Shown: one piece after another, positions 6,551 to 13,439 of the stretch
How the letters are laid out: each line of letters begins with the position of its first letter
Position numbering within the stretch: the stretch's first letter is position 1
Notes under the pieces: generated by a model
Databases searched by the model: none
What the model was told of the DNA's origin: nothing
The model's input: the letters and a program-made list of their open reading frames with translations, nothing else
NCBI GenBank assembly: GCA_947627685.1
Contig: CANQWZ010000032.1
Coordinates: forward strand, 1 to 13,474
DNA from: an uncultured Bacilli bacterium
GTDB taxonomy: Bacteria; Bacillota_I; Bacilli_A; ML615J-28; CAG-313
Length of the DNA stretch: 13,474 bases
Direction of reading: 5' to 3'
Position numbers and translations under genes: made by a program

Positions 6551-7318
6551 ATGTCTTTTAAAGTAAAAGATTATGTAACAACTAAAGATGATCAAAGAAT
6601 ATATATGATTGAAAAACTTGATGAAAAAACAGTTTATCTAAAAGGCCTAACATATCGCTATAAAATTGTAACAACTATTGATAATATTACTAAAGCATCA
6701 ATAGATGATGTTAATAAAGTGCTTAAAAAAGAACAAGAAGAAGTTGAAAAATTCAAAGCAACAAAGCCTAGAAGCAAAAATAGAATGCTTTATGGTACCA
6801 TTTTACATATCGATGGTGATGAAGAATATTTAAATAGTTGCATGGATTTATATAAACAGATGAATGTTTTTGCTAACGGCATTTACATCAAAGAAGAAAA
6901 CATTAAAGATGAAATTGAAAAATTAGTACTTGATCTAACTCCTGATATTGTAGTAATTACAGGACATGATCTTTACAATGGTAAAGGCATTAAAGATTTA
7001 GATAATTATACTAATACCAAGCATTACATGGAAGCAGTAAGAAGGTTAAGAAAACATTTTAGCCTTGATTCAGTAGTAGTAATAGTAGGAGCATGTGGCT
7101 CGCATTTTGAGGCCTTAATTGCCTCTGGCGCCAATTTTTCATCCTCACCTAAAAGAATAAACATTCATACATATGATCCAGCTATTATTGCGATAAAGGT
7201 CGCAACTACTTCAATCAATCAAATGGTTGATTTTAATCAAACTTTAAAATATATTGAAAATAAAAAAGATTCCTTTGGCGGTATTGAAACCAAAGGTAAA
7301 ATGAAAATCTTATTATAG
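6551..7318 (+). CDS. yabG: Sporulation-specific protease YabG
   Basis: A 255-residue homologue of YabG, the protease that trims spore coat proteins such as SpoIVA after assembly and is made in the mother cell. Recognisable family blocks are ILHIDGDEEYL (84-94), DIVVITGHDLYNGKGI (132-147) and GACGSHFEALIASGANF (180-196), which contains Cys182 and His185, plausible catalytic residues of this cysteine-type protease. The C-terminus FGGIETKG is also characteristic. The N-terminus (1-50) resembles the small beta domain that starts YabG. AGGTGA at 6540-6545 is the ribosome site. The gene sits between ksgA and ispE as in Bacillus, with veg missing. Its presence strongly indicates an endospore-forming lineage. 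Confidence 0.92.
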   Translation: MSFKVKDYVTTKDDQRIYMIEKLDEKTVYLKGLTYRYKIVTTIDNITKASIDDVNKVLKKEQEEVEKFKATKPRSKNRMLYGTILHIDGDEEYLNSCMDLYKQMNVFANGIYIKEENIKDEIEKLVLDLTPDIVVITGHDLYNGKGIKDLDNYTNTKHYMEAVRRLRKHFSLDSVVVIVGACGSHFEALIASGANFSSSPKRINIHTYDPAIIAIKVATTSINQMVDFNQTLKYIENKKDSFGGIETKGKMKILL

Positions 7319-7327
7319 GAGTTTCTA

Positions 7328-8152
7328 ATGATCTACGCCTACGCAAAAGTAAATTTTATTTTGAAAGTAACAGGTAAAACGAAAAATAACTATCACAATT
7401 TACAAATGGTAAATGCTAAAATTGATTTATATGATGAAATAACCATTGAAAAAAAAGATACTGATGAACTAGTTTTTCTTAATAGCTCTTTAAATGGCGC
7501 TAAAGATGATTTAGTTTTAAAGTGTCTTAAAGAAATAAAAGCATATTATCATATTAATGATAGTTTTAAAATTACCATCAAGAAAAACATCCCCCAGGGA
7601 TCTGGCCTTGGTGGAGCTAGTGCCGATGTTGGAGCAGTAGTAAAGTACATCCTTAATATGTATAACTATAAAGTAAAACTTAAAGTATTAACCAAACTTT
7701 TAACAAAATATGGTGCTGATATTCCATACTCATTAATAAATGATGTTGCCATTGTTGAAAAAATAGGTGATAAAATTACCAAAATAAAGTATCGCTTTGA
7801 TAAACCTTTTTTAATAGTTTACCCTAATATTTTTTTAAGCACCAAAGATGTTTTTAAAAATGCTACTACTTTTACTAAAAAGTATACACATAAAAAAATA
7901 TTAAAAGCCCTAAATAAGAAGGGCTATGAGGCTTTTGATAATGACTTACTACCTGCCGCATGCAAAACTGATGAAAGACTATCTAAAATAGTTGCTAGTT
8001 TAGAAAAGATTGCACCTACTAAAATGAGTGGAAGTGGATCAACTATGATGATGTTTTCAACCAATTTAGAAGATACATATAACAAAGTAAAAAGTATATA
8101 TCCTAATTTTTATATAAGAAAGGTAAAGGTATTAGAAAATGGAAAAAAGTGA
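7328..8152 (+). CDS. ispE: 4-diphosphocytidyl-2-C-methyl-D-erythritol kinase IspE
   Basis: A 274-residue GHMP kinase that phosphorylates CDP-methylerythritol in the MEP route to isoprenoids. The N-terminal YAKVN (5-9), the phosphate-binding loop IPQGSGLGGASAD (88-100), GADIPY (129-134) and the C-terminal KMSGSGST (232-239) are the expected GHMP/IspE motifs. The sequence is somewhat divergent: the usual DGYH is NNYH. It implies that the cell uses the MEP pathway. AGGAG (7317-7321) overlaps the yabG stop and gives a clear start. It ends in TGA, the only TGA stop in the window, and overlaps the following gene by 14 bases. Confidence 0.93.
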   Translation: MIYAYAKVNFILKVTGKTKNNYHNLQMVNAKIDLYDEITIEKKDTDELVFLNSSLNGAKDDLVLKCLKEIKAYYHINDSFKITIKKNIPQGSGLGGASADVGAVVKYILNMYNYKVKLKVLTKLLTKYGADIPYSLINDVAIVEKIGDKITKIKYRFDKPFLIVYPNIFLSTKDVFKNATTFTKKYTHKKILKALNKKGYEAFDNDLLPAACKTDERLSKIVASLEKIAPTKMSGSGSTMMMFSTNLEDTYNKVKSIYPNFYIRKVKVLENGKK

Positions 8153-8693
8153 TGAAAAAATCAGTATAGTAGTTAATATAACTAAAGAAGATTTGTATAA
8201 ATATAATTTATATTTAGCAAAAGGCAATAAAAATATTGGAATGATTATAGCATCAAGTTTTATTTTACTATGTGGGATATATGGTTTAATTTTTGAAAAA
8301 CATGAACTTAGGAATATCTTACTTAACTCATTACTTCTTATTCTAGGCATCTTAGGATATTTATTAGTCTTTGTTTTTGAAAAACTTATTACCAAAAGAA
8401 GAATTAAAAAGTTAAAATTAGCTGATTTAAAACCGGTAAATGTTACTTTAAGCGCTGAAGGTATCTTGTATTGTTTTTTAGATGAAAAAGATGATCCACG
8501 GTATAAACCTTTTAGTTATAGTGATATTTATAAAGTTGTACTAACAGATGAATATATATATGTACATAGTAAAGATCGTAGTGGTGTTTTATTAATACCT
8601 ACTATTGATTTAAAAGATGATGCCTTTATTAATTATTTAAAGAATGCTTTAGCACCTTTTAATAGTTTGGTAGATAAAAGAACCCATAAGTAA
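8139..8693 (+). CDS. YcxB-like membrane protein
   Basis: A 184-residue protein with a short N-terminal region, two predicted membrane helices (about 33-52 and 59-80), a positive cluster TKRRIKKLK (85-93) and a soluble C-terminal domain. The arrangement, and the strand pattern VTLSAEGILY followed by a KPFSYSDIYKVVLTDEYIYVH region (123-143), resembles the C-terminal domain of YcxB-like proteins, whose function is unknown. The helices and the positive stretch suggest that the soluble domain faces the cytoplasm. AAAGG (8125-8129) within ispE supports the start. It is coupled to ispE by overlap and is the last gene before a terminator. Confidence 0.65.
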   Translation: MEKSDEKISIVVNITKEDLYKYNLYLAKGNKNIGMIIASSFILLCGIYGLIFEKHELRNILLNSLLLILGILGYLLVFVFEKLITKRRIKKLKLADLKPVNVTLSAEGILYCFLDEKDDPRYKPFSYSDIYKVVLTDEYIYVHSKDRSGVLLIPTIDLKDDAFINYLKNALAPFNSLVDKRTHK

Positions 8694-8696
8694 AAC

Positions 8697-8722
8697 AAAG
8701 TCGGCCTATAACCGACTTTTTT
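8697..8722 (+). terminator. Intrinsic terminator ending the ksgA-yabG-ispE operon
   Basis: Stem AAAGTCGG (8697-8704) with CCGACTTT (8712-8719), loop of seven bases, followed by T residues, four bases after the stop of the YcxB-like gene. Confidence 0.9.
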
Positions 8723-8730
8723 ATATATAA

Positions 8731-8754
8731 AGATAATTTTTTTTAAAATTATCT
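8731..8754. repeat. Perfect AT-rich inverted repeat
   Basis: AGATAATTTT and AAAATTATCT flank a four-T centre. It is nine bases beyond a complete terminator and has no terminal T run of its own on the plus strand. It may be a backup terminator, a protein site or chance in AT-rich DNA. Confidence 0.6.
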
Positions 8755-8771
8755 TGTATTATATATTATGT

Positions 8772-8807
8772 TAAAAAATTTAAAAAATACTAAAAAATTT
8801 AAAAAAA
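8772..8807. promoter_or_regulatory. Phased A-tract box upstream of spoVG
   Basis: Four A6-A7 tracts (8773-8778, 8782-8787, 8792-8797, 8801-8807) recur every 9 to 10 bases, and a 16-base unit occurs twice, 19 bases apart. A-tracts in phase with the helix bend DNA. In Bacillus an AT-rich box upstream of spoVG activates the promoter and is the AbrB-binding region. The same position here suggests an equivalent role. Confidence 0.55.
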
Positions 8808-8819
8808 TTATTATTTTAC

Positions 8820-8848
8820 TTTACGCAAACGTTTTCAAGTGATAAAAT
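8820..8848 (+). promoter_or_regulatory. Probable spoVG promoter (extended -10)
   Basis: TTTACG (8820-8825), 17 bases, then TAAAAT (8843-8848), preceded by TG at 8840-8841 as in extended -10 promoters. The -35 is weak. No sigma-H boxes (AGGA with GAAT) are visible. Confidence 0.5.
8823..8838. promoter_or_regulatory. cre-like (CcpA/LacI-family) operator
   Basis: ACGCAAACGTTTTCAA matches the Bacillus cre consensus WTGNAANCGNWNNCWW except for C in place of T at the second base, with the palindromic core AAACGTTT. It lies between the -35 and -10 of the probable spoVG promoter, where binding would repress. Confidence 0.42.
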
Positions 8849-8881
8849 ATATTTGTGAAAAGAAACAAAAGGAGATTGAAA

Positions 8882-9136
8882 ATGGAGATTACAGACATTA
8901 GAATTAGAAAAATCGAAACTGATAACCGCTTAAGAGCTATAGCATCGATCACAATTGATGATTGTTTCGCTGTACATGAATTAAGAGTTATCGAAGGTAA
9001 AGATGGCTTGTTTGTTGCGATGCCTAGTCATAAAACAAGCAGTGGTACCTTCAAAGATGTGGCACATCCTATCAATGTTGAAACAAGAAAAATGATAGAA
9101 GAAGCTGTTATCGCAAAATACCAAGAAGAATGCTAG
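8882..9136 (+). CDS. spoVG: Septation/sporulation regulator SpoVG
   Basis: An 84-residue protein of normal SpoVG length. Family marks are the N-terminal MEITDIRIRK, the central strand region with IEGKDGLFVAMPSHK (37-51) and the C-terminal DVAHPIN (59-65) followed by a helix. SpoVG is a small DNA- and RNA-binding regulator that affects septum formation, sporulation timing and, in other Bacillota, surface and virulence genes. ATG 8882 is chosen because AAAAGGAG (8867-8874) lies seven bases upstream; the in-frame GTG 8855 overlaps the leader and would add nine residues that do not fit the family. It stands alone between its own promoter region and a terminator. Confidence 0.95.
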   Translation: MEITDIRIRKIETDNRLRAIASITIDDCFAVHELRVIEGKDGLFVAMPSHKTSSGTFKDVAHPINVETRKMIEEAVIAKYQEEC

Positions 9137-9152
9137 TTTTAGCATTCTTTTT
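9126..9152 (+). terminator. Intrinsic terminator overlapping the end of spoVG
   Basis: AAGAATGCTA (9126-9135) pairs with TAGCATTCTT (9140-9149) around a four-base loop, followed by T residues. The left arm includes the last codons and the TAG stop of spoVG, so ribosomes finishing spoVG could affect folding. The next gene starts 17 bases later. Confidence 0.8.
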
Positions 9153-9169
9153 GTTAGACAGGAGGAAAA

Positions 9170-10228
9170 ATGAAAAAAAGATTAGTGAAAATTGGCCATT
9201 TAGAAGTAGGAAAGAAAAATAATATATGTGATGTAAAGGGTGTAAAAGTAGGCCATTTTACACTTAATGAAGGATCTATTCATACAGGTATTACTGCTAT
9301 TTTGCCACATGGTAAAAACTTATTTAAAGAAAAAGTTGTAGCATCATGCTATACATATAATGGTTTTGGTAAAGCAATAGGCTTAATACAAATTGATGAA
9401 CTAGGTACAATAGAGAGTCCTATTATTCTTACTAATACTTTAGCAATAGGTAAAGTAAGTGATGCTTTAATTACATATATGTTACAAGATAATCCTGAAA
9501 TTGGTAGAACAACTTCAACAATTAATCCCATTGTTTTAGAATGCAATGATGGAGCAATTAATGATATACAAAAAGTAGTACTTAATAAAGAAGATTTATT
9601 TTATGCTATTAATAATGCTAAAGATGATTTTTTAGAAGGTAGCGTTGGTGCAGGTACAGGTATGAAGTGTCATGGCTTTAAAGGAGGAATTGGCTCTTCG
9701 TCGCGCATTTTAACGTTTGATAATAAAAAATATACTATTGGTGTTTTAGTAAATGCTAATTTTGGCTCTAGTAATGGTAAAGATTTAATTTTTAAAGGTC
9801 GCGCATTAGGGGATGCTATAAATGATTATAATTTAAAAAGTGAAGAAGATAAAGGTAGTATTATAGTAGTAATAGCAACCGATTTACCACTTGATGCAAG
9901 GCAATTAAAACGCGTGGCTAAAAGAGCAGAACTAGGAATTGCAAGAACAGGATCATATGCGGGGGAAAAAAGTGGTGATATTATGATTGCTTTTTCTACT
10001 CAAAATAAGGTTTTACATGATGATAAAGAAATTATAAGTAAAACTACAAGATTTAATGAAAACATGTTAAATATTGTATTTAAAGGAGTAGTTGAAGCAA
10101 CCGAAGAAGCCATTCTTAATGCTATGCTATCATCAGATGGTATGATGAGTTATCAAGGTATATATATAAAATCACTAAGAGAATACCTTGCTTTATTTAG
10201 TGATTTATTAATTAATGAAAAAAATTAA
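9170..10228 (+). CDS. P1-family (DmpA/S58) self-processing aminopeptidase-like protein
   Basis: A 352-residue member of the DmpA/BapA peptidase family. These Ntn-like enzymes cut themselves into two chains and then remove N-terminal residues from small peptides or beta-peptides. Family blocks in order are ICDVKGVKVGH (19-29), TAILPHG (42-48), YNGFGKAIG (63-71), LTNTLAIG (87-94), GSVGAGTGMKCHGFKGGIG (157-175), GVLVNANFG (191-199) and DKGSIIVVIATDLPL (227-241). By analogy with DmpA, cleavage is expected between Gly229 and Ser230, giving a C-terminal chain of 123 residues with Ser230 as nucleophile. No signal peptide is visible, so it is probably cytosolic. A strong AGGAGG (9160-9165) precedes it. 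It has no clear promoter, so read-through from spoVG is possible. The natural substrate is unknown. Confidence 0.88.
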   Translation: MKKRLVKIGHLEVGKKNNICDVKGVKVGHFTLNEGSIHTGITAILPHGKNLFKEKVVASCYTYNGFGKAIGLIQIDELGTIESPIILTNTLAIGKVSDALITYMLQDNPEIGRTTSTINPIVLECNDGAINDIQKVVLNKEDLFYAINNAKDDFLEGSVGAGTGMKCHGFKGGIGSSSRILTFDNKKYTIGVLVNANFGSSNGKDLIFKGRALGDAINDYNLKSEEDKGSIIVVIATDLPLDARQLKRVAKRAELGIARTGSYAGEKSGDIMIAFSTQNKVLHDDKEIISKTTRFNENMLNIVFKGVVEATEEAILNAMLSSDGMMSYQGIYIKSLREYLALFSDLLINEKN

Positions 10229-10242
10229 TATTTTCTTTCTAT

Positions 10243-10271
10243 GTGCAAAAAAAAGATAAATATGATATACT
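10243..10271 (+). promoter_or_regulatory. Promoter of the transketolase-prs operon
   Basis: GTGCAA (10243-10248), 17 bases, then TATACT (10266-10271), with TG at 10263-10264 as an extended -10. An overlapping TATAAT (10271-10276) is an alternative -10. The GCAAAAAAA stretch and spacing copy the rpoE promoter. Confidence 0.65.
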
Positions 10272-10301
10272 ATAATTAATAAGTGATTAAGGAGTAATTT
10301 T

Positions 10302-11099
10302 ATGCAAAATATTGCGAAAGAAATTCGTCTTTTAACTTGCCAGTGTATAGCTTCTATTGGTCAAGGACACATTGGTGGTAGTTTGTCAATTGTTGATGTA
10401 CTTACCGTATTATATTATAAACATATGAATGTTGATCCTACAAATCCTAAAAAAACCGGTCGTGATCGTTTAGTAGTATCAAAAGGCCATGCCGGACCAG
10501 CTGTTTATGCTACACTTTGTCATAAAGGATATATATCGCAAAGTGAGCTATTAACTTTAAATAAATTTAAAACTAATTTACCAAGTCACTGTGATATGAA
10601 TAAGACCCCTGGTATTGATATGACAACCGGTTCCCTTGGACAAGGCCTTTCTTGTGCGGTTGGTATGAGTCTTGCTTCAAAGATTGTACAAGATCATGCC
10701 TATATATATTGCATTATTGGTGATGGTGAATCACAAGAAGGACAAATATGGGAAGCAAGTATGTTTGCAAGTCAAAAAAAACTTGATAACTTAATTGTCT
10801 TTTTAGATAATAATAATATGCAAATAGATAATTATACAAGTAATATTAATTCATTAATTGATCCTAAAGCAAAATGGGAAAGTTTTGGCTTTTATGTACA
10901 AAGTATTGATGGTAATAATATTGATGCTATTGATGATGCTATTATTAAAGCCAAAAAAAATAAAGACAAGCCTTCAATGATTATTTTAAACACGATAAAA
11001 GGTAAAGGTGTATCTTTTATCGAACAAAAAGGTGTAGCTAATCACTCTATGCCAATAACAGAAGACGATTTAAAACAAATCATAGAGGAATTAAAATAG
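10302..11099 (+). CDS. Transketolase, N-terminal (thiamine diphosphate-binding) subunit
   Basis: A 265-residue protein equal to the first domain of transketolase. It moves two-carbon units between sugar phosphates in the non-oxidative pentose phosphate pathway together with the next gene product. Visible marks are GHIGGSLS (22-29), SKGHAGPAVYA (60-70), MTTGSLGQGLS (107-117) and the thiamine-diphosphate/Mg motif from GDGESQEGQIWEA (140-152) to DNNNMQID (169-176). The protein ends where the linker of fused transketolases would begin, so this is a genuine split enzyme, as in many anaerobes and archaea, with no sign of a broken gene. TAAGGAG (10288-10294) is seven bases before ATG. It is first in the operon with the C-subunit and prs. 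Confidence 0.94.
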   Translation: MQNIAKEIRLLTCQCIASIGQGHIGGSLSIVDVLTVLYYKHMNVDPTNPKKTGRDRLVVSKGHAGPAVYATLCHKGYISQSELLTLNKFKTNLPSHCDMNKTPGIDMTTGSLGQGLSCAVGMSLASKIVQDHAYIYCIIGDGESQEGQIWEASMFASQKKLDNLIVFLDNNNMQIDNYTSNINSLIDPKAKWESFGFYVQSIDGNNIDAIDDAIIKAKKNKDKPSMIILNTIKGKGVSFIEQKGVANHSMPITEDDLKQIIEELK

Positions 11100-11108
11100 G
11101 AGGTTTGT

Positions 11109-12032
11109 ATGGAATTTAGACAAGCTTTAGAACAAACTTTAAGTGTATTAATGGCTAAAGATGAAAAAATATGTATCTTAGATGCTGACCTTGCTAAACC
11201 AAATGGCACAGCGCCTTTATATCAAAAATTTCCCAATCGTTGTTTTGATGTTGGTATTCAAGAAGCTAATATGATAGGCGTTGCAGCAGGTCTTGCAAGT
11301 TATGGCTTTAAACCCATTGTTTTTACTTTTGCGCCTTTTGCGACCAGAAGAGTATGTGACCAAATAGCTGTATCGGTAAGTTATGCTATGCAAAATGTTA
11401 AAATTGTTGGTACTGATCCAGGTATTACGGCTGAACTTAATGGTGGTACACATATGAGTTTCGAAGATGTTGCAATATTAAGAAGCATTCCTAAGATGAC
11501 TATTTATGATGCGGTTGATGCTAATCAATTAGCACAAGCATTACCACAAATTATGAATTTAGACACACCAGTATATATCAGAATGCCAAGAAAATTATCA
11601 ACACCAGTATTTGATGATAATTATAAATTTAAATTATTTAAAGCAGATGTTGTATCTGTAGGAACAGATATTACCATTATTGCAAGCGGAATTATGGTTC
11701 ATGAAGCAATAGAGGCTATGAAGATGTTAAAAGAAGAAGGTATTAACGCTGAAGTTATTAGTATAAATACTATTAAACCACTAGATGAAGAAACTATTCT
11801 TACTTCAGTTAAGAAAACAAAACATGTTGTAACCTGTGAAAATCATAATATAATAGGTGGCGTATATTCAGCAGTATCAGAATTACTAGCTAAAGAATAT
11901 CCCCTAAAAATTACTGCGATAGGAATTAAGGATCGTTTTGGTCAGGTAGGAAAATATAATGAACTGCTAAAAGAATATAACTTAACAAAGATAGATATAT
12001 ATAATGCAGTTAAAAATAATTTAAATAAATAA
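11109..12032 (+). CDS. Transketolase, C-terminal subunit
   Basis: A 307-residue protein holding the pyrimidine-binding and C-terminal domains of transketolase. The catalytic glutamate is Glu52 in DVGIQEANMIG (47-57). Other marks are TFAPFATRRVCDQI (73-86), GGTHMSFEDVAILRSIP (112-128) with His115, and the C-terminal TCENHNIIGG near residues 239-248. It assembles with the N-subunit so that thiamine diphosphate sits at their interface. A strong AGGAGG (11098-11103) overlaps the stop of the preceding gene. The split form can be hard to tell from DXP synthase-like pairs, but the short N-subunit and these motifs favour transketolase. Confidence 0.93.
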   Translation: MEFRQALEQTLSVLMAKDEKICILDADLAKPNGTAPLYQKFPNRCFDVGIQEANMIGVAAGLASYGFKPIVFTFAPFATRRVCDQIAVSVSYAMQNVKIVGTDPGITAELNGGTHMSFEDVAILRSIPKMTIYDAVDANQLAQALPQIMNLDTPVYIRMPRKLSTPVFDDNYKFKLFKADVVSVGTDITIIASGIMVHEAIEAMKMLKEEGINAEVISINTIKPLDEETILTSVKKTKHVVTCENHNIIGGVYSAVSELLAKEYPLKITAIGIKDRFGQVGKYNELLKEYNLTKIDIYNAVKNNLNK

Positions 12033-12048
12033 AAGGGGAAAACAAAAA

Positions 12049-13017
12049 ATGGCTACTGTACATGGTAAAAAAATCAAAATTTTTTCATTAAATTCTAATT
12101 TAGAACTCGCAGAAGAGATTGCAAATTACATAGGTATACCTCTTGCAAAATGTGTTGTTAATCGTTTTTCAGACGGTGAAGTGCAAGTAAACATCGAAGA
12201 AACAGTTAGAGGACATATCGTATTTGTTGTCCAATCAACAAACGCACCCGTAAATGAAAACTATATGGAATTATTAATTATGATTGATGCTTTAAAAAGA
12301 GCTTCAGCAGAACAAATTAATATTATAATGCCATATTATGGTTATTCAAGACAAGATAGAAAAGCTGCGCCACGTCAACCTATTTCAGCTAAACTTATGG
12401 CCGATTTATTACAAACAGCAGGCGCAACAAGATTAATGTGTCTTGATTTACATGCTGATCAAATTCAAGGCTTCTTCAATATTCCTATTGATAACTTTTT
12501 AGCCTTACCTATTTTAGCTAAATATTTTGTCAAAGAAAAAATAGATGATATTGTAGTAGTAGCACCAGATCATGGTGGTACCACGAGAGCTAGAAAACTT
12601 GCAATGGTATTAGATGCACCAATGGCAATCATTGACAAACGTAGACCTCGTCCTAACGTTGCGGAAGTAATGAATGTTATAGGTGAAATTGAAAATAAAA
12701 ATTGTATAATCATCGATGATATGATTGATACAGCAGGTACGCTTTCGGTAGTTGTTAAAACTTTAAAAGAAAGAGGAGCTAAAACTGTTAGAGCTTGTTG
12801 TACACATGCCCTTTTATCAGGTGCTGCTATTGAAAGATTAAATAGTGTACCTCTAGAACAATTAGTAGTAACCAATACTACCGCTTTAAGCGAGGAAAAG
12901 AAGCAAATTAAAGGATTAGTTGTTTTATCAGTAGCCGAACTTTTAGCACGTGGTATATTAAACATTATAGATGATAAACCTGTAAGTGATTTATTTGTTT
13001 ATACAAAAGGAGAATAA
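12049..13017 (+). CDS. prs: Ribose-phosphate pyrophosphokinase (PRPP synthetase)
   Basis: A 322-residue enzyme of standard length that makes PRPP from ribose 5-phosphate and ATP, feeding purine, pyrimidine, NAD, histidine and tryptophan synthesis. Marks are NRFSDGEVQV (38-47), the flexible ATP loop with RQDRKAAPRQPIS (101-113), the metal-binding DLHADQIQGFF (133-143), VVAPDHGG (170-177) and the PRPP loop CIIIDDMIDTAGT (219-231). AAAGGGG about ten bases upstream drives translation. In Bacillus it follows spoVG and glmU; here it follows transketolase, whose pentose phosphate products lead to its substrate ribose 5-phosphate. Confidence 0.97.
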   Translation: MATVHGKKIKIFSLNSNLELAEEIANYIGIPLAKCVVNRFSDGEVQVNIEETVRGHIVFVVQSTNAPVNENYMELLIMIDALKRASAEQINIIMPYYGYSRQDRKAAPRQPISAKLMADLLQTAGATRLMCLDLHADQIQGFFNIPIDNFLALPILAKYFVKEKIDDIVVVAPDHGGTTRARKLAMVLDAPMAIIDKRRPRPNVAEVMNVIGEIENKNCIIIDDMIDTAGTLSVVVKTLKERGAKTVRACCTHALLSGAAIERLNSVPLEQLVVTNTTALSEEKKQIKGLVVLSVAELLARGILNIIDDKPVSDLFVYTKGE

Positions 13018-13036
13018 ATAGGTAAGAGGTATAAAA

Positions 13037-13261
13037 ATGAATAACAACGAATATAATAATGAAGAGATAGTAATTGATGTACCATATTACACAAGAGATA
13101 TATGTAAAAATAGTAAATATCGATTACCAAGAAGAACTTCTAACTCTAAAAACATTATAAAATATCGCAAAGAAATTAATGAAATAAATATAACAAAAGA
13201 TTATTTTCAAACAGATAGCTTAAAAAATATAGAAATTAATGCCACTAAATTATTAAAGTAA
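13037..13261 (+). CDS. Small Lys/Asn-rich protein of unknown function
   Basis: A 74-residue polar, basic protein without membrane segment, signal or motif that I recognise. It is rich in Asn, Lys, Ile and Tyr, and the middle holds a basic patch KYRLPRRTSNSKN (about 27-39). AAGAGG (13024-13029) seven bases before ATG, and a terminator shortly after its stop, make it a plausible real gene at the end of the prs operon. The amino-acid mix is also what AT-rich non-coding DNA would give, so I hold it as probable only. Confidence 0.5.
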   Translation: MNNNEYNNEEIVIDVPYYTRDICKNSKYRLPRRTSNSKNIIKYRKEINEINITKDYFQTDSLKNIEINATKLLK

Positions 13262-13275
13262 AAAAATATAACAAT

Positions 13276-13314
13276 AAAAAGAGTTGAACATAATATAGTG
13301 TTTAACTCTTTTTT
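13276..13314 (+). terminator. Intrinsic terminator of the transketolase-prs operon
   Basis: GAGTTGAACA (13281-13290) pairs with TGTTTAACTC (13299-13308) with one G-U pair, extended by A5/T5, with an eight-base loop and a six-T run. Confidence 0.88.
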
Positions 13315-13333
13315 AAATAAAAAAGTGTATTAG

Positions 13334-13362
13334 TAGACAAATATATTAGTTTTTGCTATAAT
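13334..13362 (+). promoter_or_regulatory. Upstream promoter of the tandem pair
   Basis: TAGACA (13334-13339), 17 bases, TATAAT (13357-13362), with TG at 13354-13355 (extended -10). No gene starts between it and the second promoter. Confidence 0.6.
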
Positions 13363-13403
13363 ATACAATGCTTTAAGTAACGTCTATTTATATTATCATT
13401 TAC

Positions 13404-13432
13404 TTGACAAAAGAGGTAAAATTTGGTATAAT
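13404..13432 (+). promoter_or_regulatory. Consensus sigma-A promoter
   Basis: A perfect TTGACA (13404-13409), 17-base spacer and TATAAT (13427-13432), followed by the probable T-box leader. Confidence 0.85.
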
Positions 13433-13439
13433 ATAAAAA

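Noticed and set aside
8139..8152. TGA as a Trp codon (Mycoplasma-type code)
   Set aside because: Trp is written TGG throughout, and ispE ends at TGA with a normal C-terminus; reading through would add only a few residues.
8132..8395. Minus-strand open frame opposite the YcxB-like gene
   Set aside because: The plus strand carries a coherent two-helix membrane protein with a ribosome site.
8808..8860. Sigma-H promoter for spoVG as in Bacillus
   Set aside because: Neither an AGGA-type -35 nor a GAAT -10 at proper spacing is present.
12570..12965. Minus-strand open frame of 131 codons inside prs
   Set aside because: It lies wholly opposite the conserved PRPP-binding part of prs and resembles nothing known.
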